Shown: positions 8,567-18,246, numbered from the stretch's first letter. The stretch is 56,704 nt of DNA from Bacteroidia bacterium (GCA_030427585.1 JAUIBW010000035.1:1-56704), one strand, 5' to 3'. Numbers and translations are program-made. Notes: generated by a model from the sequence alone, not told the origin.

Positions 8567-8614
8567 AAATTTTATTTTTATATTTAGAGTTTTACATTAG
8601 TTGACCCTATCTAA

Positions 8615-9523
8615 TTATATTGATTTACTTGTTTTTAGCCAAGATGGCCCGCTTGCATTTTTTATAATTTTTTCTACTGAAGAACCATCCTTATTTATTT
8701 TATAAATATTAGCTTTCCTTTCCTGATCTTGTGATGAATAAAGTATTTGAGAACCATCTGGTGACCATGACGGATTCCAATCATCAAGATCATTATGGGT
8801 TAAGCGCTTTTGATTAGAACCATCTATATTCATTGTATAAATTTCAAAATTTCCATCTCTATCAGACATAAAAACAATTTGCTTACCATCAGGAGAAACT
8901 TCAGGGTGTAATTCTTTAGCTTCATTATTTGTCAACTGAATTATGTTATTACCATCTACATCTGCTATGCTTATCTCATTACTTTTATCTTTGTGTTCTG
9001 AGTGAAAAACAATCCTACCATCTGGTGTAAAACATGGCCCTCCACCATTGAGTGGTTTGATTTGAGTCTGTCTGCTACCATCTGAATTCATTATCCAAAT
9101 TTCATAATGCCAAACTCCTTTCTTATCTGCATAATCTCTTGCAAAAGCAATTTTTTTTCCATCAGGAGACCATGCTGGCGCACTATCCCATTTATTTTTT
9201 GCATGCGTTAATCGTTTCCTATTGGTTCCATCTATATTCATAGTATGAATAGACCAGGTGTTCCCTCCATCGTGGTATGCATAACATGCAATACGTTTTC
9301 CGTCTGGAGACCAGGCTACATATCCATCATTTCCGGGACGGTCTGTAATCCTAATTTTCGATTTGCCATCTTCATCAGTTAGATAAATTTCTCCATCTCC
9401 TGATCCTTTAGAGGAATAAGCAATCGTATAAGGTAAGGGTTCCGATTTTTTATTGTTCTGACTATAAATAAACTGGATACAAATGAAAGTTGAAAAGAAA
9501 TAAATAGCTTTTTTATATTTCAT
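8615..9523 (-). CDS. Secreted TolB-like beta-propeller protein
   Basis: The start is placed at the ATG ending at 9523 because residues after it form a signal peptide (MKYKKAIYFFSTFICIQ, cleaved after FIYSQ); the frame stays open upstream to 9613 but that part has no reason to be coding and overlaps inverted repeats. The mature part has at least six blades with the TolB/PD40 motif SPDGK (for example AWSPDGKRIACYA, AWSPDGKKIAFA, VSPDGKQIVFM, SWSPDGSQILY), each preceded by a DG-rich turn and RLT. It resembles the N-terminal propeller of dipeptidyl peptidase IV-like proteins without the hydrolase. The role is unknown. Confidence 0.8.
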   Translation of the reverse strand: MKYKKAIYFFSTFICIQFIYSQNNKKSEPLPYTIAYSSKGSGDGEIYLTDEDGKSKIRITDRPGNDGYVAWSPDGKRIACYAYHDGGNTWSIHTMNIDGTNRKRLTHAKNKWDSAPAWSPDGKKIAFARDYADKKGVWHYEIWIMNSDGSRQTQIKPLNGGGPCFTPDGRIVFHSEHKDKSNEISIADVDGNNIIQLTNNEAKELHPEVSPDGKQIVFMSDRDGNFEIYTMNIDGSNQKRLTHNDLDDWNPSWSPDGSQILYSSQDQERKANIYKINKDGSSVEKIIKNASGPSWLKTSKSI

Positions 9524-9601
9524 AGGCTTATATTTTAATAACAATTGAGGTATTGTCTTAAACAAACCTATCAAATAGAATCCCCTAAAAATTATAAAAT
9601 A

Positions 9602-9703
9602 GACGAATGACATCTTCTAACGGATACATACCTATCATCAACAGAAAGCATTCTTAATCTGTAGGAAATGAGATTTGGACAGTAGGTGATTAAGATTCGT
9701 CTT
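9602..9703. promoter_or_regulatory. Nested inverted repeats between divergent genes
   Basis: AGACGAAT at 9602-9609 is complementary to ATTCGTCT at 9696-9703, and CTTAATC at 9654-9660 to GATTAAG at 9689-9695; the two right arms are contiguous. They lie between the divergent propeller and histidine kinase genes, where a response-regulator operator would be expected. No experimental link exists. Confidence 0.35.
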
Positions 9704-9746
9704 TATTACTGTAGCACTCAACTCATATTTTATATATTTATGCTCT

Positions 9747-10826
9747 ATGGTTAAAAGAAAGAACTTAATTGATTGGATTCTTCAGAATAGAGTTGTTTCG
9801 CACCTAATATTTTGGGTTTTGGTGTTTATCAGTTTACCCATTTTAGCAGCATTAAATGATGGAAGCATTAAAAAAACTATACTCAGTTCTTTGTCTTTTC
9901 TACCTGCCCAATTATCAGCTAGTTATCTTTTGGTTTATTACCAGGTTCCGAAACTTCTCTTCAAAAAGAAATATTTGCAATTCGGACTCTCATTATTGCT
10001 ATCTACCTATCTGTTTTTAGTGCTTTCAAAGTTGCTAGGTATGAATTTGACCAGAATTTTTGCTCCTAAATACTTTGAAGAGGAAAGTTTGATAGAAATA
10101 ATATCCGATCCTTTTCACTTGGCGGTAGTACATTTTCCATCGGTGTATGTATTCGTTTTCTTAATGTTTATGATTAAGGTGTTTAAAGACCGTTTTGAAG
10201 AACGTCATCAACTTGAAGTTTTGCAAAAAGAAAAAGCGAATACTGAGCTTAAATTTTTAAAAGCGCAGATAAATCCGCATTTTTTATTTAATACGCTAAA
10301 CAACTTATATTCATTAACCTTAGAAGAATCTTCTGAAAAAGCATCCGAAGTTGTTTTGAAACTATCCGATATGTTAGATTATATGCTTTATCGGTGTAAA
10401 GATGCAGAAGTTCCTTTAAAAAATGAAATTACCTTTATACAGGATTATATTGATTTAGAATCGTTACGATACGGTAGTAAATTAACCTTGAGTTTTACAC
10501 ATCATCTTCATGACCCTAATGTTATGATAGCACCTTTGATACTAATATCATTTATAGAAAATGCTTTTAAACATGGCGCAAGCAATACGCTGAACGATTC
10601 GATCATTACAATTGAATTAACCACCAACCAGGATCAACTTTGTTTTAAAGTTTTTAATACATTACCTTCTAGCGAACAAAACAATAGAGACAATGAATCA
10701 AATTCTGGAATTGGTTTTTCTAATTCAGAAAGACAATTAGAGCTAAACTATACAAACAACTATTATCTGAAAAGTATTAAAACAGACAAAGATTTTCAGG
10801 TAATATTAACGATTAATTTACAATAA
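9747..10826 (+). CDS. LytS-type sensor histidine kinase (His_kinase family)
   Basis: A 359-residue inner-membrane protein with four hydrophobic segments in residues 16-145, a short coiled coil, and the LytS/YehU His_kinase domain. The phosphoacceptor is expected at His178 in QINPHFLFNTLNNL; an ATP-binding region follows, with ENAFKHGA as its N box and a GIGFSNSERQLEL G-box-like segment. The response regulator gene begins one nucleotide after the stop, so the two form an operon and presumably a signalling pair. There is no large extracellular sensor domain; the stimulus is probably sensed within the membrane. Confidence 0.92.
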   Translation: MVKRKNLIDWILQNRVVSHLIFWVLVFISLPILAALNDGSIKKTILSSLSFLPAQLSASYLLVYYQVPKLLFKKKYLQFGLSLLLSTYLFLVLSKLLGMNLTRIFAPKYFEEESLIEIISDPFHLAVVHFPSVYVFVFLMFMIKVFKDRFEERHQLEVLQKEKANTELKFLKAQINPHFLFNTLNNLYSLTLEESSEKASEVVLKLSDMLDYMLYRCKDAEVPLKNEITFIQDYIDLESLRYGSKLTLSFTHHLHDPNVMIAPLILISFIENAFKHGASNTLNDSIITIELTTNQDQLCFKVFNTLPSSEQNNRDNESNSGIGFSNSERQLELNYTNNYYLKSIKTDKDFQVILTINLQ

Positions 10827-10827
10827 T

Positions 10828-11535
10828 ATGGCAATCAAATGTATGGTCATTGATGATGAACCGTTAGCTATTAAGGTACTTGAAAAACACATCAATAAAG
10901 TTCCTGAATTGGAGCTTATATCCTCATTCGATAATCCTATACATGCTGGAAATTTTCTTCAAAACACAAACGTTGATCTTTTGTTTTTAGATATCCAAAT
11001 GCCTGTCGTTACAGGAATTGAATTTATAAAAAATACGAATATACAACCAAAAGTTATCTTAACTACAGCTTACAGAGAATATGCTTTAGAAGGTTATGAG
11101 CTGGATATCATCGATTATTTATTAAAACCGATATCCTTTATTCGTTTTTATAAATCTATTAATAAATATAAGGCTTTGAATACAACCACTCAATCTACCT
11201 CTAAGGAATCATCAGAGACAAATAAGACATTAGATCATATCTTTGTTAATTCGAACAAAAGGATGATTAGAATAGAATTTAACGACATTCTATTTATTGA
11301 CAGCATTAAAGATTATGTAAGAATACATACAGCAAACGATACAATAATTACAAAAGATAAAATAAGTTCTTTTGTTCAAAAGCTACCTTCTTATTTTTTA
11401 AGAGTTCATCGTTCCTATATTATTAACACTGGAAAAATTGCTTCCTTAACTGCAAAAGATGTTGTTTTACTTGATGATATAGAAATTCCGATTGGTGCTT
11501 CTTATAAAGAAATTATTAAGTTACTTAAAAATTGA
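10828..11535 (+). CDS. LytTR-family response regulator
   Basis: A 235-residue protein. Residues 1-120 are a receiver domain with acidic residues Asp9-Asp10, phosphoacceptor Asp55 in LLFLDIQMP and Lys100 in DYLLKP. A Ser/Thr-rich linker leads to a C-terminal LytTR DNA-binding domain (about residues 140-235) containing FIDSIKDYVRIH and LRVHRSYIINT. Such regulators bind paired 9-bp direct repeats. Its likely targets are the secreted protein genes divergently encoded to the left, by position only. It is a paralogue of the regulator at 21931-22635. Confidence 0.92.
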   Translation: MAIKCMVIDDEPLAIKVLEKHINKVPELELISSFDNPIHAGNFLQNTNVDLLFLDIQMPVVTGIEFIKNTNIQPKVILTTAYREYALEGYELDIIDYLLKPISFIRFYKSINKYKALNTTTQSTSKESSETNKTLDHIFVNSNKRMIRIEFNDILFIDSIKDYVRIHTANDTIITKDKISSFVQKLPSYFLRVHRSYIINTGKIASLTAKDVVLLDDIEIPIGASYKEIIKLLKN

Positions 11536-11646
11536 TAGTGCTTGACTGTTAATTACCACACTCTTATCCCTAACGTTAACAAAATAGTATCATGAAATCT
11601 GTGCATTTGCGCTAATAAAACTAAGTACCTTTATTTTCATAAAGTA

Positions 11647-13680
11647 TTAACTTTCAACTTTTTCCATATGGTCTTTAGAATCAAAAGAGATAATAAATTT
11701 GGTTCCGACACCTAATTCACTTTCACAGTGAATTTCGCCATCCATCGATTCGATATATTTTTTCACGATAGATAATCCCAACCCAATAGATGCTTCTCCC
11801 TCTGTGGGTTGTGCACTTAGTCTCTGAAATCTACCAAATAATTTTTTTTGATCTTCTATGCTAATGCCAGGTCCCTGATCTTCGACCACAACATATGTTC
11901 TGGCATCCCGAGATTTTACATGTAACATTACTTTGCTTCCTCTTTTAGAAAACTTGACGGCATTAGAAACCAAATTTTCTAAGACCTGGATCATATAATT
12001 TTTATCCACTTCTACAAAGTGATTCCCTGGTTGTGATGTAATGATCATTTTAATCTCTTTATCCCCGGCAGTAAGACGAAAACACCTTACCACATAGTTC
12101 ACTAATTCTACCAAATCAATGATTTGATTTTTTAATTTAACTCGATTTGTTTCTAATGCGTGTATGTTTAGTATCCGACCAATCATCTGTGAGAGACGAT
12201 CTGCCGAGTTGTCTATTTCAGTTAAGTAAGATACCTGATCGTTAGTTAGGTCTAAAGAGGTAATATCTATTAACTGTATTAATAATCGTATATGGCTCAA
12301 AGGGGTTCTAAGATCATGAGCAACTATATTAACCAGCATATCCTTTTCCTTGTTCAGGTTAACTAGTTCTTCATTTCGAATAGCGACTTCTGCAGTTCGT
12401 TCTTTGACCTTCTTTTCAAGTATTATATTTTGTTCTTGAATTAGCCTTTCATTTTCTTTGGCGGCTAACAGTGCTTCTAATTGTGCATCTTCTTTTTGCT
12501 TTTTATACATATTAATTCGATCACCCAATGCAAATGAAAGCAGCAAAACTTCCAGGGCAGAACCAATCTGCATCGCATTTAAATAGGTCATCACAAAAGT
12601 CAGATTTAAAGACTCAAGAATAGCAAAACAAATACCAACTATAAGAGCCCCCCAGGCTAATAAGTAATATTTGGCAGGACGATACCCTTTTTGCTTAAAT
12701 CGAATTCCTAAGATAAGAAAATATGAGGCCATGATTAATAGCCCTCCCTGTGATAATTTTAGGCCTTCTATTTTAAAACCTAGTAACACAAGAGCACATA
12801 CCAAAATACCAATTACAAGAAAGACCATCGACCCCTTGTGCATAGTAGAACCAGATTCTTTGGTGTTTAAAAATTTTTGGGTAAACAAAGTAGCAGTAAT
12901 CATAGTTAAGCCAGAACTAACAACTACAATTTGATTAATAAAAGGGGCATTAGGCCAAAAATATTCGAAGAAATACCCGAATACTGAAGCCATAAACCAG
13001 GTAATACTAAATACATAAGCAATGTAATAGAGATATATTCTCTCTTTGGTCGAAAAATACAAAAAGAGGTTATATAAGAAAATCAAGAGCATAAACCCAA
13101 AATAAATCCCCTGCAGAAAGTCTAAATCATGCTCATAGCTTAAAAAGTTAGGAAGTGTACCCACCCGAAGTGGGAAAAATAAAGGTTGATCGCTCTTTAC
13201 TCTAAGGTAAAAAGTTCGTGTACTACTTACATCAAAGTCCAGAGCAAATAGATAATTACCTACTTCAATTTCTCTGGTATTAAAAGGTAAATCATCACCT
13301 GTATGCCTGGTAGAAATGAGTTGATTTGTCTCATCAAATTCATAAAGTGATATAGAATCAATAAAAGCCGAACCTACATTTAAGTAAAAATTACCAGGTA
13401 TGGTCTTAGTAATTCTAAATTTTAGCCAGTAAGCAGAAGCTGTACTAGAGAAATTTATAGTTTCCTGAGTATATTCTCTAAATCTGGTCTCAAGATTGTG
13501 ATTTATGATTTCTTCCATGGATAATTGTAGAGAAGCATCCTCTATATACTTCGTTTGCTGACCAATATCTTGTAATTCTTTTAAATCATGTAGAAGAATA
13601 GTAGTTTGACTAAATACAGTAAGAGGAGACAATAATATAATCAATAAAAATCCTAGATAGTATTTAAAATATGCTGTCAT
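11647..13680 (-). CDS. 7TM-DISM sensor histidine kinase
   Basis: A 677-residue protein. A signal peptide (to about residue 25) is followed by a periplasmic 7TMR-DISMED2 domain (about 35-170), recognisable from YWLKFRI and the FYLRVKSDQPLFFPL stretch. Seven membrane helices span about 185-390, then a coiled coil (400-445), a HisKA domain with His455 in IVAHDLRTPLSHI, and a HATPase_c domain with DQGPGIS and GLGLSIVKKY. DISM-type receptors are thought to bind carbohydrates or other small ligands outside the cell. No receiver domain is fused and no partner regulator is adjacent. It is divergent from the FAD oxidoreductase pair and could control it. Confidence 0.9.
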   Translation of the reverse strand: MTAYFKYYLGFLLIILLSPLTVFSQTTILLHDLKELQDIGQQTKYIEDASLQLSMEEIINHNLETRFREYTQETINFSSTASAYWLKFRITKTIPGNFYLNVGSAFIDSISLYEFDETNQLISTRHTGDDLPFNTREIEVGNYLFALDFDVSSTRTFYLRVKSDQPLFFPLRVGTLPNFLSYEHDLDFLQGIYFGFMLLIFLYNLFLYFSTKERIYLYYIAYVFSITWFMASVFGYFFEYFWPNAPFINQIVVVSSGLTMITATLFTQKFLNTKESGSTMHKGSMVFLVIGILVCALVLLGFKIEGLKLSQGGLLIMASYFLILGIRFKQKGYRPAKYYLLAWGALIVGICFAILESLNLTFVMTYLNAMQIGSALEVLLLSFALGDRINMYKKQKEDAQLEALLAAKENERLIQEQNIILEKKVKERTAEVAIRNEELVNLNKEKDMLVNIVAHDLRTPLSHIRLLIQLIDITSLDLTNDQVSYLTEIDNSADRLSQMIGRILNIHALETNRVKLKNQIIDLVELVNYVVRCFRLTAGDKEIKMIITSQPGNHFVEVDKNYMIQVLENLVSNAVKFSKRGSKVMLHVKSRDARTYVVVEDQGPGISIEDQKKLFGRFQRLSAQPTEGEASIGLGLSIVKKYIESMDGEIHCESELGVGTKFIISFDSKDHMEKVES

Positions 13681-13817
13681 TCTTAATGCTTAATAGTATG
13701 AGAAATCATTTTTTACTTAACAAGGAAATTTAATACATTATACTACTTGAATTTCTTAAAATATCTATTGTAGATAATAATTTTACTTGTAAGTTTATAA
13801 ACCTTTTTTACTAATAT

Positions 13818-14678
13818 ATGAACAAACTCGAAATACTAAAGGAAAAAGCCAAAGGAATTGTACTTCATGCTTCTGAAACCCCACAGAATCGCTATAAATT
13901 ACGTTACGAATTCTATCAAAAATACGGAGAACCTTTTATTAAAGGAAAAGAAGGACTGGGAAATTCTGAATTAACATTTATAGATTGGGAAATAAAAAGA
14001 GGAGTACTTAATTCTACAAATGCACAACATCCTGGTAGTCTATGGTGGAGATTAGTAAACAGTCATTTTTTGTATTTAGCGACACTTGCCCAATTGATCT
14101 ATGAATCTGGAGAGACGTTTCTGGATCTACCTCCTTCGATTAATTTTTGGTTAGAGTACATTCATACGCCCAACGAATGTTCCTGGTATCGCGCTCATAA
14201 TTCTAGTATCATTGCTGGATATCAAGTAGCCGATTCGGTAGCATTTAAAGAAAATATTTATGAACAATATTTCGTCAATATTGTGCTTTATCGTGTATTG
14301 TATGCTCAGTCAATGGTTGAAGGTGTGAATTTTGGGGTTTTAGGCAAAATATTTAGTAATCCACGAGGTACTGCAGTTTCTATACTAACCGATATTGAAG
14401 CCTTTTATCCTAGTCACTATCCATTATCTAAAAAAGACATTGAGTATGTTATGCATCGGGCACATAATTTAAATGGATGGATTGAAGATATTTTCGACAA
14501 ACTTTTCATCATACCGCAATTAGATGAGTTATATACAGAAGCCGCCAAATGGAACAACGCTCCAATACTATTAGAGTACATAAAAAATAATAAACCACTC
14601 TATCCGATTAGTGAGAGTGAATTTAGTTCAGCACATTTCAATACAAAATTAACAGCTAAGAAAATTCATACTCTTTAA
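13818..14678 (+). CDS. Hypothetical protein paired with FAD oxidoreductase
   Basis: A 286-residue protein with no signal peptide and no family I can name. It is predicted to be mainly helical and is rich in Trp, Tyr and Phe, for example GSLWWRLVNSHFLYL (about residues 73-87) and FWLEYIHTPNECSWYRAHN, with several His residues that could bind metal or heme. It lies 13 nt upstream of the large FAD oxidoreductase gene in the same direction, so the two form an operon and probably act on the same substrate or complex. Function is unknown. Confidence 0.75.
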   Translation: MNKLEILKEKAKGIVLHASETPQNRYKLRYEFYQKYGEPFIKGKEGLGNSELTFIDWEIKRGVLNSTNAQHPGSLWWRLVNSHFLYLATLAQLIYESGETFLDLPPSINFWLEYIHTPNECSWYRAHNSSIIAGYQVADSVAFKENIYEQYFVNIVLYRVLYAQSMVEGVNFGVLGKIFSNPRGTAVSILTDIEAFYPSHYPLSKKDIEYVMHRAHNLNGWIEDIFDKLFIIPQLDELYTEAAKWNNAPILLEYIKNNKPLYPISESEFSSAHFNTKLTAKKIHTL

Positions 14679-14691
14679 AATTCATACACCA

Positions 14692-16926
14692 ATGCAAAAC
14701 TCAGAAATCAAAAAGAAAATAGCCATACTAGGTAGTGGTATGTCATCACTAACAGCCGCTTATGAACTTAGCTCTTACGAAAACTGGCAAGATCATTATG
14801 ATATCACTATTTATCAAATGGGTTGGAGACTAGGAGGAAAAACTGCTACAGGTAGAGGTCCAAACGAAAGGATTCAGGAGCATGGTATTCATATTGCCCA
14901 GGGATGGTACGAAAATGCTTTTCGATTGATACAAGACTCTTACAAAGAATGTGAGCAACATAACCTAATGCCCGATAGTCCTTTTAAATCCTGGGAAGAA
15001 GCTTTTGATCGGGAAGATACCACCCTACTCACTCATTTCGACCCTAAGACAAATCAATGGATTAAAAAGAATATTATTTTTCCATCTAATGAGTATATCC
15101 CCGGTCAGGGCGGCCCTTTGCCTTTTTCGGCCATTATTCACAAAGCAATAGGTCTAGTTGCCGAAATTTTGTTTGGTACAGATCCAAATAAAGATAATCT
15201 GGTAAGCATGGCTTCTGAATCTGCTAAGAAAATCAAACCACCAGAACATCATCCACTTTGGGCAAATTTTAAAGCTAAATTTGAAGCATTTGTAAAAGAT
15301 AAACTCTTTAAGCATGAAGGTGAAAAACTATTGAATTATGTATCAGAATTGGTTCAGAACCTGACCAGTGAGGATCATAATCATACACAACGAAAAGAGT
15401 ATCATTCTATAATAACAGAACTACTCGACTTACTTTCTAAATGGGTAACTAAGCTTATTGATTCTATAGCCGATCACAATGAATATTTCTATTGGTTAGC
15501 TGTATTTGTAGAATTTGGTTTAGTTAATATGAAAGGAACATTTGAAGATGTATATGATCCGGAAACTCATGAATTGGATTATGAACGTATTAACGATTTA
15601 GATTACCGAGAATGGCTCAAAAACCATGAAGCAAGTGAACGATTATTGAGTTCTGCTATGGTAAGATTTCTTTATACAGGAACCTTTCACAACCTGACCG
15701 GATCTAATCACCAGGGTAGTTTGGCAGCTGGAGTTGGGCTTCATTTTCTAACAAATTCTGCAGGATATAAAGGATCGTTTGTCTGGAAATTCAAAGCAGG
15801 AACAGCAGATACTATGATTACTCCAATCTATTTGGTCCTTAAAAACAGAGGTGTAAAATTTAAATTCTTTCATAAGGTAGAACAGGTACATTATTCTGAT
15901 TCTGGAGAAATAGAAAAGATATCTATGGCCGAACAGGTTACCTTAAAAAATGGAGCCTACACTCCTACTTATAAATTCAAAAATCTGGATGTATGGCCTG
16001 GGGAGCCTCTTTATGATCAAATAGACGATCAACAGGCCAAAGCACTTAAAGAAGGCCAATATGACCTTGAAGAAGCCTGGTGTGGCTGGGAGAATGTTGG
16101 TAAAATATCCTTAGAGAAAGATAAAGATTTTGATGATATTATTTTAGGTATCCCCATTGATGTTTTGGGTGGTGACGAAGGGATCTGTAAAGAGATCATT
16201 GATAATAATGAGGCATGGAAGAATATGTACAACCATGTTAAAAGTATCCCTACCATGTCTATGCAATTATGGATCAAACCCACATTGAAGGAATTAGGTA
16301 TGAATTTATCCGATTGGGGATTTCCTGAAGGATCATTACCTAACCTGGTTACCTATGCCGATCCTCAATATTCATTTATAGATATGTCGCAGGTGATGCC
16401 ATATGAAGATTGGAAAGATGATGAACCCGGGGTACTGATATATTATACAGGATCGTTTCTAGATCCAGAAGAGATACCTCCATACTCAGATCATAAGTAC
16501 CCACATGAGCAATTAGAACGTATCATGCGTGTTTCAGAACAATGGTTAAGAGATAAAATGGGATGGTTTTTTCCAAATGCCACGACTCTGGAGTACCCAG
16601 AAGGAATGAAATTAGATGTAATTCACGATTTCTCGAAAAATGCCAAAACTGATTATAGTAGGTTAAAAACGCAGTTTTTTCGTGCCAATGTAAACCCAAC
16701 AGATAGATATACATTATCACTTCCCGGTTCTAATAAGTATCGTCTCAAAGCTAATGAATCTGGTTTTGATAACCTTATTCTTACCGGAGACTGGATCAAT
16801 TTTGGTGTTAATGTAGGATATTATGAAGGAGCTATCGTTGCCGGTCTTCAAGCAGGTCAGGCCATTAGAGATAAACTTGAATTGCCTAGTGAAACAAAAA
16901 TTTTTTCTGGTGTGAAATTGAAATAG
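14692..16926 (+). CDS. Large FAD-dependent amine oxidase/desaturase-like oxidoreductase
   Basis: A 744-residue cytoplasmic protein. The N-terminus has the dinucleotide-binding motif GSGMSSLTAAYEL (residues 14-26) and, after the second strand, MGWRLGGKTATGR, the GG motif of the amine oxidase/phytoene desaturase superfamily, then a HGIHIAQGWYENAF segment. The C-terminus carries the FAD-contacting ILTGDWINFGVNVGYYEGA segment. A long insertion of about 200 residues lies between (about residues 150-350). The family includes carotenoid desaturases, HpnE-like enzymes and amine oxidases; the substrate here cannot be told. A terminator hairpin follows at 16959-16986. The upstream partner gene is of unknown function. 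Confidence 0.82.
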   Translation: MQNSEIKKKIAILGSGMSSLTAAYELSSYENWQDHYDITIYQMGWRLGGKTATGRGPNERIQEHGIHIAQGWYENAFRLIQDSYKECEQHNLMPDSPFKSWEEAFDREDTTLLTHFDPKTNQWIKKNIIFPSNEYIPGQGGPLPFSAIIHKAIGLVAEILFGTDPNKDNLVSMASESAKKIKPPEHHPLWANFKAKFEAFVKDKLFKHEGEKLLNYVSELVQNLTSEDHNHTQRKEYHSIITELLDLLSKWVTKLIDSIADHNEYFYWLAVFVEFGLVNMKGTFEDVYDPETHELDYERINDLDYREWLKNHEASERLLSSAMVRFLYTGTFHNLTGSNHQGSLAAGVGLHFLTNSAGYKGSFVWKFKAGTADTMITPIYLVLKNRGVKFKFFHKVEQVHYSDSGEIEKISMAEQVTLKNGAYTPTYKFKNLDVWPGEPLYDQIDDQQAKALKEGQYDLEEAWCGWENVGKISLEKDKDFDDIILGIPIDVLGGDEGICKEIIDNNEAWKNMYNHVKSIPTMSMQLWIKPTLKELGMNLSDWGFPEGSLPNLVTYADPQYSFIDMSQVMPYEDWKDDEPGVLIYYTGSFLDPEEIPPYSDHKYPHEQLERIMRVSEQWLRDKMGWFFPNATTLEYPEGMKLDVIHDFSKNAKTDYSRLKTQFFRANVNPTDRYTLSLPGSNKYRLKANESGFDNLILTGDWINFGVNVGYYEGAIVAGLQAGQAIRDKLELPSETKIFSGVKLK

Positions 16927-16958
16927 TAAAACAAAATACTTTCACAATACAAAAAAAA

Positions 16959-16994
16959 GCTGTCTAAATCTTTTCTTTTAGACAGCCTTTTTTT
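16959..16994. terminator. Bidirectional intrinsic terminator
   Basis: GCTGTCTAAA at 16959-16968 pairs with TTTAGACAGC at 16977-16986 over an 8-nt loop. A run of A precedes the left arm and a run of T (16988-16994) follows the right arm, so it can stop transcription from the FAD oxidoreductase operon and from the convergent short peptide gene. Confidence 0.85.
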
Positions 16995-17036
16995 AGACAA
17001 CTTCCTTTTATTTATTCACATAAATTCAAAGAAAAG

Positions 17037-17213
17037 TTAACAAATATATTGACCGCTCCAAGGTAAATAACAGCATACCTTAACACCATCTACATATATA
17101 AATGATCCATCTCCACCACATGGACGGCTTGGACCAGCGCTTCCGTCAATGTTTTTTTGCTCGTTTTTAGACAACTCTTTAGCTCCTGTTACATTTAAAA
17201 GTGTTTTTTTCAT
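17037..17213 (-). CDS. Putative RiPP/bacteriocin-like precursor peptide
   Basis: A 58-residue peptide from ATG at 17213 to TAA at 17037. The N-terminal half, MKKTLLNVTGAKELSKNEQK followed by NIDG, matches the leaders of flavobacterial bacteriocin-like peptides (an xxLSKxEQKxIxG pattern) that are cut by ABC transporters with a peptidase domain. The expected double glycine is replaced by DG-S, with cleavage likely after residue 24. The 34-residue core contains Gly/Pro-rich SAGPSRPCGGDG, four cysteines (32, 47, 48, 58) and a hydrophobic end. No maturation enzyme or exporter lies nearby, so one elsewhere would be needed. It sits alone between terminators. The leader match is good; processing and activity are inferred. 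Confidence 0.72.
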   Translation of the reverse strand: MKKTLLNVTGAKELSKNEQKNIDGSAGPSRPCGGDGSFIYVDGVKVCCYLPWSGQYIC

Positions 17214-17278
17214 AATTTTAGGTTTTGAGAATATTTTTGATAGAATTCAACCTAAATTTAATGTTTTTAAATATGGTA

Positions 17279-17353
17279 ATCAATTATATTGATCAAACTT
17301 TAAAAACCCTATTACAATCATAATGTAAAAACCTATCACTAAAAAATGATAGG
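17279..17353. promoter_or_regulatory. Operator-like palindrome and small hairpin upstream of the peptide gene
   Basis: ATCAAT-TAT-ATTGAT at 17279-17293 is a short palindrome 66 nt upstream of the peptide start. Read on the minus strand, a TAAATTTA box about 20 nt after an ATTG resembles a Bacteroidota promoter. CCTATCA at 17332-17338 pairs with TGATAGG at 17347-17353, a small hairpin that may end transcription of the gene to the right. Confidence 0.35.
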
Positions 17354-17433
17354 CTATTACTGGTAGAATTGGCTAATTCATTACCATGTATAATTGATAT
17401 GGTATAATCATACTTATTATCAACATATGGTGT

Positions 17434-18234
17434 TTATTTTGCTAATAATTCTTTTCTAAATCCATTATTAAATTTGACATTTGTAGTGGTTTGTTCATAC
17501 AATACTTTACCTTTAATCTTCCCATCCCAATCGGCTGGAATTACTTTTCGTTTTGCCATAAAAGTATATCCGTTAGCGGTTTCATATTCTATTTCCATAA
17601 GAGATATCCCTAACGCACTTCCTTTTACAGTAAACAAAAATCTGTCTACAAGAAAAGTAGTTGGATTAATATACAGTATAAAATCATCCTGAACATCCCC
17701 TACTCCTTTTTCAAAACCTATTTTTACTATTTTATACTTTACCTTGTTATGTACTCTATCAGGTAACTGTGTATATACAATACCTTTATCTAATAACTTA
17801 GGCATCATGGTAAACCAGTAGTAATTGGCTTTACGTAAAAAATCAGAACTTCGCAATGTTCGTGTATCTGTTATCTTAGTATTTCCAACGGTTATCCACG
17901 AATTACCTGTACTTTCGTAATATTGAGTAACTGTTCCTTCTTCTTTAGGAAGTACAAATACATTATGTGTTTTATATTGTCCCCATGACACTTCTCCATC
18001 AAAAATATAACGCTCTACAGAAATATCGCTTTTTTTAGTAGCCGGGCTATAAAAAGTATAGTCAAACTCTACATCTTTCAATTTTTTAAGTAGTTCGTAA
18101 TTTCCTGTTATAGAAACCATTTTTTCTATTAGTGCTTTGGCAGAGTTGCTACTTGATACTTCCTTTTTTTGAGCAAAGGTTATGTTAACCAGTATACAGG
18201 TTATAATGTATGGAATGCATATTTTTAATTTCAT
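17434..18234 (-). CDS. Secreted lipoprotein-sorting-like protein (DUF6503-like)
   Basis: A 266-residue protein with a signal peptide of about 21 residues (ending TFAQ). The mature part is beta-rich: an early helix ALIEKMVSITGNYELLKKLK, then the VEFDYTFYSP strand and repeated strand pairs ending with TFLVDRFLFTVKG, as in LolA-fold and DUF6503-type proteins of Flavobacteriia. The gene follows the TonB receptor by 12 nt in the same direction, so it is probably its periplasmic or outer-membrane partner in uptake or in processing of the ligand. I am unsure of the exact family. Confidence 0.65.
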   Translation of the reverse strand: MKLKICIPYIITCILVNITFAQKKEVSSSNSAKALIEKMVSITGNYELLKKLKDVEFDYTFYSPATKKSDISVERYIFDGEVSWGQYKTHNVFVLPKEEGTVTQYYESTGNSWITVGNTKITDTRTLRSSDFLRKANYYWFTMMPKLLDKGIVYTQLPDRVHNKVKYKIVKIGFEKGVGDVQDDFILYINPTTFLVDRFLFTVKGSALGISLMEIEYETANGYTFMAKRKVIPADWDGKIKGKVLYEQTTTNVKFNNGFRKELLAK

Positions 18235-18246
18235 AATCTTGTAGTT

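Noticed and set aside
9524..9613. Longer start for the TolB-like propeller protein
   Set aside because: The added 30 residues precede a complete signal peptide and overlap inverted repeats, so the later ATG is preferred.
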